Shown here piece after piece: positions 23,566 to 31,583 of a stretch of 31,583 nucleotides of DNA. This stretch comes from Oscillospiraceae bacterium (GTDB lineage: Bacteria > Bacillota > Clostridia > Oscillospirales > Oscillospiraceae), in contig JAEDJB010000005.1 of assembly GCA_016296565.1 (NCBI GenBank), positions 1 through 31,583 on the forward strand, read 5' to 3'. The translations under genes and the position numbers were made by a program. Within the stretch, counting starts at the first letter, position 1. Every line of letters starts with the position of its first letter. Under the pieces are notes generated by a model. It was not told where the DNA came from. It worked only from the letters and a program-made list of their open reading frames with translations, and made no database searches.

Positions 23566-24068
23566 TATTTTACATCCAGTACCACAGTTTTTACTCCCTG
23601 GCGCAAAGCGTAAGAGAGGGTGTTCAGGGTGCCTCCCTGGGGGCGGCCGTCGTAGACGGCGATGAGCAGGCCGGACCGGTCCACCATGTATCGGTTCCGG
23701 CGGGCCATGCACCCGGCGGTGTAGTGGTGCTGGACCATGGTCTCAAAGTTGCACTGATCCAGCAGGCGCTGCCGCCGCAGCTGGTCTGCCTCCGGCCAGC
23801 GGTCGGCCTGACCCACAAAGGGGACGGCGGCCTCCAGGGTGATTTCCGGGTGAACCTGGCGGAGGGCCAGCACAGCCTCGGCAAAGTACAGGTCTGCCCC
23901 CTGGGCCATGCCGCAGATAAAGTGGCGGCAGCCGCTGTTGTAAGCCCCCTCCAAAGCGCCGGCCAGGCGCTCTTTCAAATCCAGGCAGCGGGGGTCGGTC
24001 TCGTCACTGCCCCAGGGCAGGCGGCTGCTCCGGTGGCCGGTAAAGCAGCAGCTGTCAGCGCGGTCCAT
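23565..24068 (-). CDS. SLOG-superfamily protein, DUF1273/YpsA-like
   Basis: This 167-residue cytosolic protein has a Rossmann-like nucleotide-binding layout. It begins with a CCFTGHRSSRLPWG motif, continues with GCRHFICGMAQGADLYFAEAVL, and later RNRYMVDRSGLLIAVYDGRPQGGT, typical of DUF1273/SLOG proteins. SLOG domains are proposed to bind nucleotides or nucleotide-derived signals. The Bacillus relative YpsA has been tied to cell division and stress, which is notable given the convergent ftsZ next door. Exact ligand and role are unknown. The ATG at 24068 has GGGAGG about 7 bases upstream on the minus strand. Confidence 0.82.
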   Translation of the reverse strand: MDRADSCCFTGHRSSRLPWGSDETDPRCLDLKERLAGALEGAYNSGCRHFICGMAQGADLYFAEAVLALRQVHPEITLEAAVPFVGQADRWPEADQLRRQRLLDQCNFETMVQHHYTAGCMARRNRYMVDRSGLLIAVYDGRPQGGTLNTLSYALRQGVKTVVLDVK

Positions 24069-24105
24069 GGGGGTCCCTCCCTTCGTGGAATTCTTCTCCT
24101 GTCAT

Positions 24106-24133
24106 CTTATAACGAAAGCCGGGGGAAAGTCAA
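24106..24133 (-). promoter_or_regulatory. Predicted promoter of the SLOG gene (leftward)
   Basis: On the minus strand TTGACT (24128-24133), a 16-base spacer and TATAAG (24106-24111), each 5/6 to consensus. They lie about 38 bases before the ATG, in the divergent gap with the RibU-like gene. Confidence 0.6.
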
Positions 24134-24177
24134 CGGCCGGGGAAAAAAGTCGGGGAAGGGAGACCTTATTTTGGGGG

Positions 24178-24205
24178 TTGTATTTTTGTTGAAAGTTGGT
24201 ATACT
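24178..24205 (+). promoter_or_regulatory. Predicted promoter of the RibU-like gene
   Basis: TTGTAT (24178-24183), a 16-base spacer and TATACT (24200-24205). It is 43 bases before ATG 24248. The short leader leaves no room for an FMN riboswitch, and none of its conserved blocks is visible. Confidence 0.5.
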
Positions 24206-24247
24206 ACAGTTGCCATTTGTCAGAATAAACTTGGGAGGATCCGTTTT

Positions 24248-24826
24248 ATGAAGGAAAAAACGCGCAAGCTCACGGTGATGGCCATGCTGGTTGCCATCTC
24301 AGTTGTCCTGGTGTACTTAATCCATTTCCCCATCTTCCCGGCGGCAGCTTTCCTGGAGTATGACCCGGCGGATATTCCCATTCTCATCGGCTCCTTTGCC
24401 TACGGTCCCGTGGCCGGGATTCTGCTCACGGTGGTGGCCTCCGTGATCCAGGGCTTCACCGTCAGCGCGGGCAGCGGGGCCTACGGCATCATCATGCACA
24501 TCATCGCCACCTCCGTGCTGGTGGTGGTCAGCGGCTGCATTTACCTGGTGCGGCGCACCAAGGGAGGGGCCATCGTGGGCCTCATCCTGGGCACCATCGC
24601 CATGGGCCTTGTGATGATGGTGGCCAACCACTTTATCACTCCCGCCTTTATGGGCGTTCCCACCGAGATGGTGGACGCCATGCTCCTGCCGGTGATCCTG
24701 CCCTTTAACCTGATTAAGGCAGGGGTCAACTCCCTCATCACCGTCCTGCTCTATAAGACGGTCTCCCGCCACATCATCCACCCGGCGGCGAGAGCAAAAA
24801 ACACGCAGAACAAGACAGAACCCTGA
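24248..24826 (+). CDS. ECF transporter S component, RibU-like (riboflavin)
   Basis: This 192-residue, strongly hydrophobic protein has about six helices. An N-terminal basic stretch is followed by a helix. The loop FLEYDPADIPILIGSFAYGPVAGI matches the D-x-x-D-[IV]-P and GP-x-[AS]-G pattern of RibU-type S components. It would capture riboflavin or a related flavin outside the cell and deliver it to a shared EcfA/A'/T energy module, not in this window. Riboflavin is the best guess, but other vitamin specificities cannot be excluded. GGGAGGA lies before ATG 24248. Confidence 0.82.
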   Translation: MKEKTRKLTVMAMLVAISVVLVYLIHFPIFPAAAFLEYDPADIPILIGSFAYGPVAGILLTVVASVIQGFTVSAGSGAYGIIMHIIATSVLVVVSGCIYLVRRTKGGAIVGLILGTIAMGLVMMVANHFITPAFMGVPTEMVDAMLLPVILPFNLIKAGVNSLITVLLYKTVSRHIIHPAARAKNTQNKTEP

Positions 24827-24848
24827 AAAAAAGGATTTAAGATACCGG

Positions 24849-24888
24849 GAAGAGACGAGTTTGCCCCTCGTCTCTTCTTCCTTTTCTT
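24849..24888 (+). terminator. Probable terminator of the RibU-like gene
   Basis: GAAGAGACGAG (24849-24859) pairs with CTCGTCTCTTC (24867-24877), an 11-bp stem with a 7-base loop, followed by a T-rich tract interrupted by C. It lies 22 bases after the stop. Confidence 0.7.
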
Positions 24889-24954
24889 GTGTTTTGGGGT
24901 GAGGTTTGATAGGATGGAGGGGAAGAATCGGGAACGCGGCCCCTGTGGGGGGAG

Positions 24955-26214
24955 GTGAGGACCCTGGACCGGATCATTTTTCACTGTGACTTAAATTCCT
25001 TTTACGCCTCGGTGGAGCTGCTGGGCTACCCGGAGCTGCGGGACAAGCCCGTGGCCGTGTGCGGGGACCCCAAGTCCCGCCACGGGATCATTCTGGCCAA
25101 AAACGAGCCTGCCAAGGCCAGGGGGGTGCGGACGGCCGAGACCATCTGGCAGGCCCAGCGGAAGTGCCCCGGCCTGGTGCTCCTGCCCGCCCACCACGAC
25201 AAGTACCGCTACTACTCCCAGCTGGCCCGGGAGATCTACCTCCGGTACACCGACCTGGTGGAGCCCTTCGGCATCGACGAGAGCTGGCTGGACGTCACCG
25301 GGACCATCCATTTGTTCGGGGGGGACCCTGTGGCTTTGGCCAACCGGATCCGGGAAGAGATGCGCCGGGAGCTGGGGCTCACCATTTCGGTGGGGGTCTC
25401 CTTTAATAAGATCTTCGCCAAGCTGGGCAGCGACTACAAAAAGCCCGACGCCACCACGGTGATCAGCCGGGAGAACTACCAGAGCCTGGTGTGGCCCCTG
25501 CCGGTGACCGACCTGCTCTTTGTGGGCCGGGCCTCCGCCAAAACCCTGGCCGGCTGCGGCATTCACACCATCGGGGACCTGGCCCGGACGCCCCGGGAAA
25601 ACCTGGTGCGCCTGCTGGGGAAAAACGGCGGCCAGCTCCACGACTACGCCGCCGGCACCGAGCACAGCCCCGTCCGCCCCGCCGGGAGCACCCCACCTCC
25701 CAAGTCCGTGGGCAACGGCCTCACCTTCCGCCGGAACCTGGTGGGGGAGGAGGAAATCCGGGCGGGGGTCCAGATGCTCTCCCAGCGGGTAGCTGCCCGG
25801 CTGCGCCGCCACGAGATGAAGTGCACCACCGTACAGGTGGCCATCCGCAGCCCGGAGTTTAAAACCGTCAGCCGCCAGAAAAAGACCGACGCCCCCACCA
25901 ACGTCTCCCGGGAGATTCACCGCTGCGCCATGGAGCTCATCGCCGCCTGCTGGAACTGGAGCGCCCCGGTGCGGGCCATCACCATCACCGCTGCCTCCCT
26001 GCTTCCGGAGGAGGAGGCCGGGGACCAGCTGGACCTGTTCGCCCCCCAGGCCTCGGAAAAGCGGGAGAAGCAGGAGAAGCTGGAGCGGGCCATGGACCAG
26101 CTTCGGGAGAAATACGGGACCTCCGTGGTCCGCTACGCATCCAACGGAACCCCTGCCGCCCGAGCCATCACCGGGGACGACGGGGGAGAGAGAGAAGAGG
26201 AGGAACAGCTATGA
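24955..26214 (+). CDS. dinB: DNA polymerase IV (Y-family, translesion)
   Basis: This 419-residue Y-family polymerase is used for error-prone bypass of lesions. Metal-binding acidic residues are seen in FHCDLNSFYASVE (D12) and FGIDESWLDVT (D108/E109). The usual DE-A-F is DE-S-W here. Fingers, palm and little-finger domains are complete. A beta-clamp-binding QLDLF lies at 358-362. The start is uncertain. GTG 24955 gives the frame listed but overlaps the GGAGG at 24951-24955. An in-frame CTG at 24964 has normal spacing and gives the common MDRII-type N-terminus. The stop overlaps the start of the DUF1294 gene (ATGA). Confidence 0.93.
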   Translation: MRTLDRIIFHCDLNSFYASVELLGYPELRDKPVAVCGDPKSRHGIILAKNEPAKARGVRTAETIWQAQRKCPGLVLLPAHHDKYRYYSQLAREIYLRYTDLVEPFGIDESWLDVTGTIHLFGGDPVALANRIREEMRRELGLTISVGVSFNKIFAKLGSDYKKPDATTVISRENYQSLVWPLPVTDLLFVGRASAKTLAGCGIHTIGDLARTPRENLVRLLGKNGGQLHDYAAGTEHSPVRPAGSTPPPKSVGNGLTFRRNLVGEEEIRAGVQMLSQRVAARLRRHEMKCTTVQVAIRSPEFKTVSRQKKTDAPTNVSREIHRCAMELIAACWNWSAPVRAITITAASLLPEEEAGDQLDLFAPQASEKREKQEKLERAMDQLREKYGTSVVRYASNGTPAARAITGDDGGEREEEEQL

Positions 26215-26492
26215 CCACTGCCCTGCTGCTGTGGGTGCTCCTGTGGAGCCTCATCGCCTTTGTCCTTATGGGCATCGACAAATGGAAGGCCGTCAATCAC
26301 GGCCGGCGGATTCCCGAGAAGGTTCTCTTCCTCTCCGCCATTCTGGGGGGCAGCCTGGGGTCGCTGGTGGGCATGAGCCTCTTCCGGCACAAGACCCGTC
26401 ACTGGTCTTTCCGCATCGGGATGCCGGCGATTCTGGCCCTTCAGGCGGTCATCGCTCTGGGCGTGTCCTATTGGAGCACCTTTGTCCGCTGA
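26211..26492 (+). CDS. DUF1294 family small membrane protein
   Basis: This 93-residue protein has an N-terminal TM helix, a conserved polar block (MGIDKWKAVNHGRRIPEKVLF), a Gly-rich hydrophobic segment (LGGSLGSLVGM), the HKTRHWSFRIG motif and a final TM helix. This combination is the DUF1294 pattern, and the function of the family is unknown. It overlaps dinB by 4 bases (ATGA), so the two are probably translated together. The link to a translesion polymerase is positional only. Confidence 0.85.
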   Translation: MTTALLLWVLLWSLIAFVLMGIDKWKAVNHGRRIPEKVLFLSAILGGSLGSLVGMSLFRHKTRHWSFRIGMPAILALQAVIALGVSYWSTFVR

Positions 26493-26562
26493 AAAAGGAC
26501 GGGGGGACAAAATGCCCAAGGGGACCGGGGAGAAGAAGCCATCTTCCCACACAAGTAACCAC

Positions 26563-26591
26563 TTGACGGGACCGGAAAAGTGTGCTAAAAT
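26563..26591 (+). promoter_or_regulatory. Predicted SigA promoter of the str operon
   Basis: TTGACG (26563-26568), 17 bases, TAAAAT (26586-26591), each 5/6 to consensus. A leader of about 85 bases leads to the L7Ae-like gene. This fits the head of a strongly expressed ribosomal operon. Confidence 0.75.
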
Positions 26592-26682
26592 GCGAAATTG
26601 CGGTGAACTGTGCAGGACGGGTAATTTGCCCGCAAATCCGGCGGTTCTCCCGCGGTTTACCGGGAAAAGGAGGGGACACCCC

Positions 26683-26925
26683 ATGCTGACCGACCTGAAA
26701 ACGGCAAAAAAAGTGACAGGCGCCAAGCAGGTGACCCGCGCCCTGAAAAACGGCACCGCCCGCCGGGTGTTCCTGGCGGAAAACGCCGACCCCCGGGTCA
26801 CAGAGCCTGTGGCCGATCTCTGCCGGGAGACCGGGACGGAGACGGAGCAGGTGGCCACCATGGCCGCCCTGGGCGCCGCCTGCGGCATCGCCGTGGGAAG
26901 CGCAGTGGCCGCTATCGTGGAGTAA
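26683..26925 (+). CDS. L7Ae-family ribosomal-like protein (YbxF/RplGB type)
   Basis: This 80-residue protein has the L7Ae/L30e/Gadd45 fold pattern (VTGAKQVTRALKNGTARRVFLAENADPRVT, then LGAACGIAVGSAVAAIV). In Bacillus the equivalent gene, between rpoC and rpsL, encodes a kink-turn-binding protein. The start at ATG 26683 is chosen over the in-frame ATG at 26482. AAAGGAGG is correctly spaced for 26683, the homologous region begins there, and the promoter lies between the two. It is the first gene of the str operon here. rpoB/rpoC do not precede it in this window. Confidence 0.9.
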   Translation: MLTDLKTAKKVTGAKQVTRALKNGTARRVFLAENADPRVTEPVADLCRETGTETEQVATMAALGAACGIAVGSAVAAIVE

Positions 26926-27009
26926 CATTTTTTGATATTCGCCGCATAAGCTCCGGTTTCTGCGGTTAGAATATAAAATCCAAGGAATTTTTAGGAAAGG
27001 AGGAACAAC

Positions 27010-27432
27010 ATGCCTACTTTTAATCAGCTGGTTCGCAAGGGAAGAGAACAGGTGACCTACAAGTCCAACTCTCCCGCCATGCAGAAGGGCCTGAACACTC
27101 TGAAGAACAAGGAGACCAACCTGCCCTCCCCCCAGAAGAGAGGCGTCTGCACCGCCGTCCGTACTTCTACCCCTAAGAAGCCGAACTCCGCTCTGCGTAA
27201 GATCGCCCGTGTGCGCCTGACCAACGGTTACGAAGTCACCGCTTATATCCCCGGTGTGGGCCACAACCTGCAGGAGCACTCTGTGGTCATGATCCGCGGC
27301 GGCCGTGTTAAGGACCTGCCCGGCGTTCGTTACCACATCATCCGCGGCAGCCTGGACACCCAGGGTGTGAACGGTCGTATGCAGGCCCGTTCCAAGTACG
27401 GCGCCAAGAGACCCAAGGCCGGCAAGAAGTAA
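27010..27432 (+). CDS. rpsL: 30S ribosomal protein S12
   Basis: This 140-residue protein is the decoding-site protein. Its TPKKPNSALRKIARV motif carries the lysine (K56/K57 here) altered in streptomycin-resistant mutants. The GGRVKDLPGVRYH motif is also intact, so a sensitive-type S12 is expected. The 140-residue length is normal for Gram-positives. AAAGGAGGAACAAC precedes ATG 27010. Codon use (CGT, GGT, AAG) is that of highly expressed genes. The next gene, rpsG, is unusually far away (209 bases). Confidence 0.98.
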   Translation: MPTFNQLVRKGREQVTYKSNSPAMQKGLNTLKNKETNLPSPQKRGVCTAVRTSTPKKPNSALRKIARVRLTNGYEVTAYIPGVGHNLQEHSVVMIRGGRVKDLPGVRYHIIRGSLDTQGVNGRMQARSKYGAKRPKAGKK

Positions 27433-27466
27433 TTTCGTTCCGACCCAACATTTCATTTGTAATTTT

Positions 27467-27600
27467 GCGCTCAAGCGCGAAGCACACGCTTTGCCGCGAG
27501 TCGCTTAACCATATAGACCGTACGCGGTACTGGGTAAGCTCTCAAGGCAGGCACTGGACAAGAGGCACCTTGTCCGACACGGAAAGCAAAACGCTTTTCG
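27467..27600 (+). ncRNA. Structured rpsL-rpsG intercistronic RNA (putative cis-regulator)
   Basis: The 209-base spacer between rpsL and rpsG has no convincing ORF but several hairpins. GCGC with GCGC at 27467-27478. A longer composite stem at 27503-27539 (GCTTAACC with GGGTAAGC, one mismatch, plus an inner ACCG with CGGT). GGACAAG with CTTGTCC at 27556-27575. CGGAAAGC with GCTTTTCG at 27580-27600. In E. coli the rpsL-rpsG spacer is the binding site through which S7 represses its own translation, so a similar feedback site is plausible. The function is inferred, but the folding potential is directly visible. Confidence 0.5.
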
Positions 27601-27641
27601 AGTACCTATGAAATCATTTTTTTATGAAGGAGGGAAGCAAA

Positions 27642-28112
27642 GTGCCCAGAAGAGGAAACGTACCCAAGCGGGAAGTGTTGCCCGATCCTATGTACCGTTC
27701 CGTACTGGTAACTAAGCTGATCAACAGCATTATGCTGGACGGCAAAAAGGGCGTAGCACAGAAGGTTGTCTACGGCGCCTTTGACATCGTCAAGGAGCAG
27801 ACCGGCAAAGATCCCCTGGAGGTCTTTACCACTGCCATGGAGAACATCATGCCGTCCCTGGAAGTTAAGGCCCGCCGTGTGGGCGGCGCCACCTATCAGG
27901 TTCCTATGGAAGTGCGCCCTGAGCGCCGCCAGACCCTCGGCCTGCGTTGGCTGACCACCTATGCCCGCAAGCGCAGCGAGAGAACCATGAAGGAACGCCT
28001 GGCCGGCGAGCTGATGGATGCTGCCAACAACCTCGGCAGCGCCGTGAAGAAGCGCGAAGAGACCCACAAGATGGCTGAGTCCAACAAGGCATTCGCACAC
28101 TTCCGCTGGTAA
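27642..28112 (+). CDS. rpsG: 30S ribosomal protein S7
   Basis: This 156-residue primary 16S rRNA-binding protein of the 30S head starts with PRRGNVPKREVLPDPMYRS, the S7 signature. It also contains GKDPLEVFTTAMENIMP and the RKRSERTM segment near residue 110. GTG 27642 is chosen over ATG 27624. AAGGAGGG lies immediately upstream at the right spacing, and 156 residues is the standard bacterial length, whereas the ATG would place the ribosome binding site inside the gene. fusA follows after 15 bases. S7 may feed back on the upstream structured spacer. Confidence 0.97.
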   Translation: MPRRGNVPKREVLPDPMYRSVLVTKLINSIMLDGKKGVAQKVVYGAFDIVKEQTGKDPLEVFTTAMENIMPSLEVKARRVGGATYQVPMEVRPERRQTLGLRWLTTYARKRSERTMKERLAGELMDAANNLGSAVKKREETHKMAESNKAFAHFRW

Positions 28113-28127
28113 CCTGGAGGATAGAGA

Positions 28128-30233
28128 ATGGCACGTAAAGTTACCCTGGAAAATACCAGAAACATCGGCATCATGGCTCACATCGATGCCGGCAAGACTA
28201 CCACCACCGAGCGTATCCTGTACTACACCGGCGTCAACTACAAGATTGGCGAAACCCATGACGGCACCGCCACCATGGACTGGATGGCACAGGAGCAGGA
28301 GCGTGGTATCACCATCACCTCCGCCGCCACCACCTGCTACTGGAGCGGCACGGCCAACCAGTTCCCCCAGACCCGCATCAACATCATTGACACCCCGGGT
28401 CACGTGGACTTTACCGTGGAGGTGGAGCGTTCCCTGCGCGTGCTGGACGGCTCCGTTACCGTTATGTGCGCCAAGGGCGGCGTGGAGCCCCAGTCCGAGA
28501 CTGTGTGGCGCCAGGCTGACCACTACAAGGTTCCCCGGATGATCTATGTGAACAAGATGGACATCATGGGCGCCGACTTCTACAATGTTCTGAACATGAT
28601 CCACGACCGTCTGAAGTGTAACGCCGTGCCCATTCAGCTGCCCATCGGGAGCGAGGAAACCTTCAAGGGTATCATCGACCTGGTGGAGATGAACGCCGAC
28701 GTGTACTACGACAGCGTGGGCAAGGATATGCGCGTGGAGGAGATCCCCGAGGACATGATGGACCTGGCCCAGGAATACCGGACCAAGCTCATCGACGCCT
28801 GCGCCGACCTGGACGACGAGATCATGGAGCTGGCTCTGGAGGAGCAGCCCATCCCCACCGAGCTCATCCGCAAGGCCCTGCGTAAGGGCACCATCGAGAA
28901 CCTGCTGGTTCCCGTCACCTGCGGTACCTCTTACCGCAACAAGGGCGTGCAGAAGCTGCTGGACGCAATCGTGGACTATATGCCCTCCCCCGTGGACATT
29001 CCCGCCATCAAGGGCGTGAACCCCGACACCGAGGAAGAGGACGAGCGTCCCGCCGACGACAGCGCACCCTTCTCCGCTCTGGCATTCAAGATCGCTGCTG
29101 ACCCCTATGTGGGCCGGCTGTCCTTCATCCGCGTGTACTCCGGTATGCTGAACACCGGCACCTCCGTGCTCAACTCCACCAAGAAGCAGAGAGAGCGCAT
29201 CGGCCGGATTCTGCAGATGCACGCAAACCACCGGGAGGATATCGAGACCGTCTACTCCGGCGACATCGCCGCTGTGGTTGGCCTGAAGCACTCCACCACC
29301 GGTGACACCCTGTGCGACGACAAGGCTCCCATCATTCTGGAGTCCATGGAGTTCCCCGAGCCCGTTATCCGCGTGGCCATCGAGCCCAAGACCAAGGCCG
29401 GCCAGGAGAAGATGGGCGTTGCCCTCATGAAGCTGGCTGAGGAGGACCCCACCTTCAAGACCTACACCGACGAGGAAACCGGTCAGACCATCATCGCCGG
29501 CATGGGCGAGCTCCATCTGGAGATCATCGTGGACCGTCTGCTCCGGGAGTACAAGGTGGAGGCCAACGTGGGCGCACCCCAGGTCGCTTACAAGGAAACC
29601 ATCAAGAAGTCCGTGGAGCAGGACACCAAGTATGCCCGTCAGTCCGGCGGTAAGGGCCAGTACGGTCACGTCAAGATCCGCCTGGAGCCCAACGAGTCCG
29701 GCAAGGGCTACGAGTTCGTCAACGAGATCGTGGGCGGCGCCATCCCCAAGGAATACATCCCCGCCGTGGACGCCGGTATTCAGGGCGCCATGCAGGCCGG
29801 CGTGATGGCCGGGTATCCCGTGGTGGACATCAAGGTCACCCTGTACGACGGCTCCTATCACGAGGTGGACTCCTCCGAAATGGCCTTCAAGATTGCCGGT
29901 TCCATGGCATTCAAGGAAGCCTGCCGCAAGGCAAATCCCTGCCTGCTGGAGCCCATCATGAAGGTTTCCGTTATCGTCCCCGAGGACTACATGGGCGACG
30001 TGATCGGCGATCTGAACTCCCGCCGCGGTCAGATCCAGGGCATGGAAGCCCGTCCCGGCGCACAGCAGATCGACGCACTGGTTCCCCTGTCCGAGATGTT
30101 CGGCTACGCCACCGACCTGCGCAGCCGCACCCAGGGCCGCGGCCAGTACTCCATGGAGCCCCACAGCTATGTGGAGATCCCCAAGTCCATCACCGACAAG
30201 ATTGTGGAAAAGCGCAACGGCGGGGCACAGTAA
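28128..30233 (+). CDS. fusA: Translation elongation factor G
   Basis: This 701-residue translocase GTPase is complete. The P-loop AHIDAGKTTTTERIL lies at about 17-31, followed by RGITITSAATT (switch I), DTPGHVDFT (switch II) and NKMD. Domains II-V follow, ending in the usual acidic/basic tail. EF-G drives tRNA-mRNA translocation and, with RRF, ribosome recycling. CTGGAGG precedes ATG 28128. A small palindrome follows the stop (30254-30276), then the tuf promoter. The long open frame on the opposite strand is a codon-bias shadow. Confidence 0.98.
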   Translation: MARKVTLENTRNIGIMAHIDAGKTTTTERILYYTGVNYKIGETHDGTATMDWMAQEQERGITITSAATTCYWSGTANQFPQTRINIIDTPGHVDFTVEVERSLRVLDGSVTVMCAKGGVEPQSETVWRQADHYKVPRMIYVNKMDIMGADFYNVLNMIHDRLKCNAVPIQLPIGSEETFKGIIDLVEMNADVYYDSVGKDMRVEEIPEDMMDLAQEYRTKLIDACADLDDEIMELALEEQPIPTELIRKALRKGTIENLLVPVTCGTSYRNKGVQKLLDAIVDYMPSPVDIPAIKGVNPDTEEEDERPADDSAPFSALAFKIAADPYVGRLSFIRVYSGMLNTGTSVLNSTKKQRERIGRILQMHANHREDIETVYSGDIAAVVGLKHSTTGDTLCDDKAPIILESMEFPEPVIRVAIEPKTKAGQEKMGVALMKLAEEDPTFKTYTDEETGQTIIAGMGELHLEIIVDRLLREYKVEANVGAPQVAYKETIKKSVEQDTKYARQSGGKGQYGHVKIRLEPNESGKGYEFVNEIVGGAIPKEYIPAVDAGIQGAMQAGVMAGYPVVDIKVTLYDGSYHEVDSSEMAFKIAGSMAFKEACRKANPCLLEPIMKVSVIVPEDYMGDVIGDLNSRRGQIQGMEARPGAQQIDALVPLSEMFGYATDLRSRTQGRGQYSMEPHSYVEIPKSITDKIVEKRNGGAQ

Positions 30234-30253
30234 TCATTTTTCCCGCGGTTTTG

Positions 30254-30276
30254 CTGGAAAAATCAGCAATTTCCAG
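30254..30276. promoter_or_regulatory. Palindrome abutting the tuf promoter
   Basis: CTGGAAA (30254-30260) and TTTCCAG (30270-30276) form a 7-bp inverted repeat with a 9-base loop. It ends on the base before the -35 box. It could be a weak fusA terminator or an operator. No clear T-run follows, so the function is open. Confidence 0.35.
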
Positions 30277-30305
30277 TTGTAATTTCCCGGCATATCTTGT
30301 ACAAT
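30277..30305 (+). promoter_or_regulatory. Predicted SigA promoter of tuf
   Basis: TTGTAA (30277-30282), 17 bases, TACAAT (30300-30305). The leader to ATG 30371 is about 60 bases and ends in GAGGAGG. It would allow EF-Tu to be made in excess over the rest of the str operon. Confidence 0.6.
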
Positions 30306-30370
30306 AAGATTGCAACACACTCACACAGTAAAACGTTCTTTTACCTGTATTTTGAGGAGGATTATCAATC

Positions 30371-31573
<1,203 letters not shown>

Positions 31574-31583
31574 TTCTCACTCC

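Noticed and set aside
24206..24247. FMN riboswitch before the RibU-like gene
   Set aside because: The leader is only about 40 bases and none of the conserved RFN blocks is visible.
26926..27009. Separate promoter for rpsL
   Set aside because: TTGATA and TAGAAT occur but are about 29 bases apart. Co-transcription with the L7Ae-like gene is simpler.
27606..30164. Very long open frame on the minus strand (about 850 codons) opposite rpsG and fusA
   Set aside because: Its sequence is low-complexity (Gly/Leu/His/Val rich) and mirrors the codon bias of fusA. It has no recognised domain or plausible ribosome binding site.

Overview
The window is a GC-rich chromosomal segment from a Gram-positive, low-complexity-wall (Firmicutes) bacterium. 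Gene order and protein types point to class Clostridia, most likely an Oscillospiraceae/Ruminococcaceae-type gut anaerobe. The evidence is the recO-mutS2 pair behind era, the dcw cluster with a PASTA-bearing class B PBP, a meso-DAP-type MurE, an L7Ae-like gene at the head of the str operon, and families of short intergenic hairpin repeats of the kind seen in such genomes. The genus assignment is inference; no database search was possible. Almost everything is housekeeping. I see no prophage, IS element, CRISPR array, tRNA or rRNA.

Region 1 (1-9000), RNA maturation, DNA repair and cofactor genes. A YbeY RNase domain is fused in frame to a complete Era GTPase. Then come three small hairpin repeats, a tiny YqzL-like gene overlapping recO, recO, mutS2, an HPr gene with its own promoter and terminator, and a uvrC-rsmD-coaD-coiled-coil operon. 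The last gene resembles mycobacterial SepIVA. A consensus-grade promoter lies inside rsmD and could drive coaD and the SepIVA-like gene separately. A shared terminator separates this block from a leftward K+/H+ antiporter (9053-10645).

Region 2 (10860-23500), cell wall and division cluster: rsmH, ftsL-like, PBP/spoVD-like, murE, mraY, ftsW, murG, murA, ftsQ/divIB, ftsZ. The order is classical, but mraZ, murF, murD, murC/murB and ftsA are absent from their usual slots. rsmH and ftsZ each have a good SigA-type promoter, and ftsZ ends at a strong terminator. The FtsZ tail lacks a recognisable canonical C-terminal peptide.

Region 3 (23500-26500), short accessory housekeeping genes: a leftward SLOG/DUF1273 protein, a rightward RibU-like ECF substrate-binding subunit, dinB (Pol IV) and a translationally coupled DUF1294 membrane protein.

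Region 4 (26560-31583), str operon: L7Ae-like protein, rpsL, rpsG, fusA, then tuf with its own promoter. The rpsL-rpsG gap is unusually long (about 0.2 kb) and can fold into several hairpins. This suggests a cis-regulatory RNA, perhaps an S7 autoregulatory site.

The most interesting observations are the YbeY-Era fusion with a possible internal Era start, the structured rpsL-rpsG spacer, the SepIVA-like protein with an internal promoter, and the reduced dcw cluster combined with an unusual FtsZ tail.
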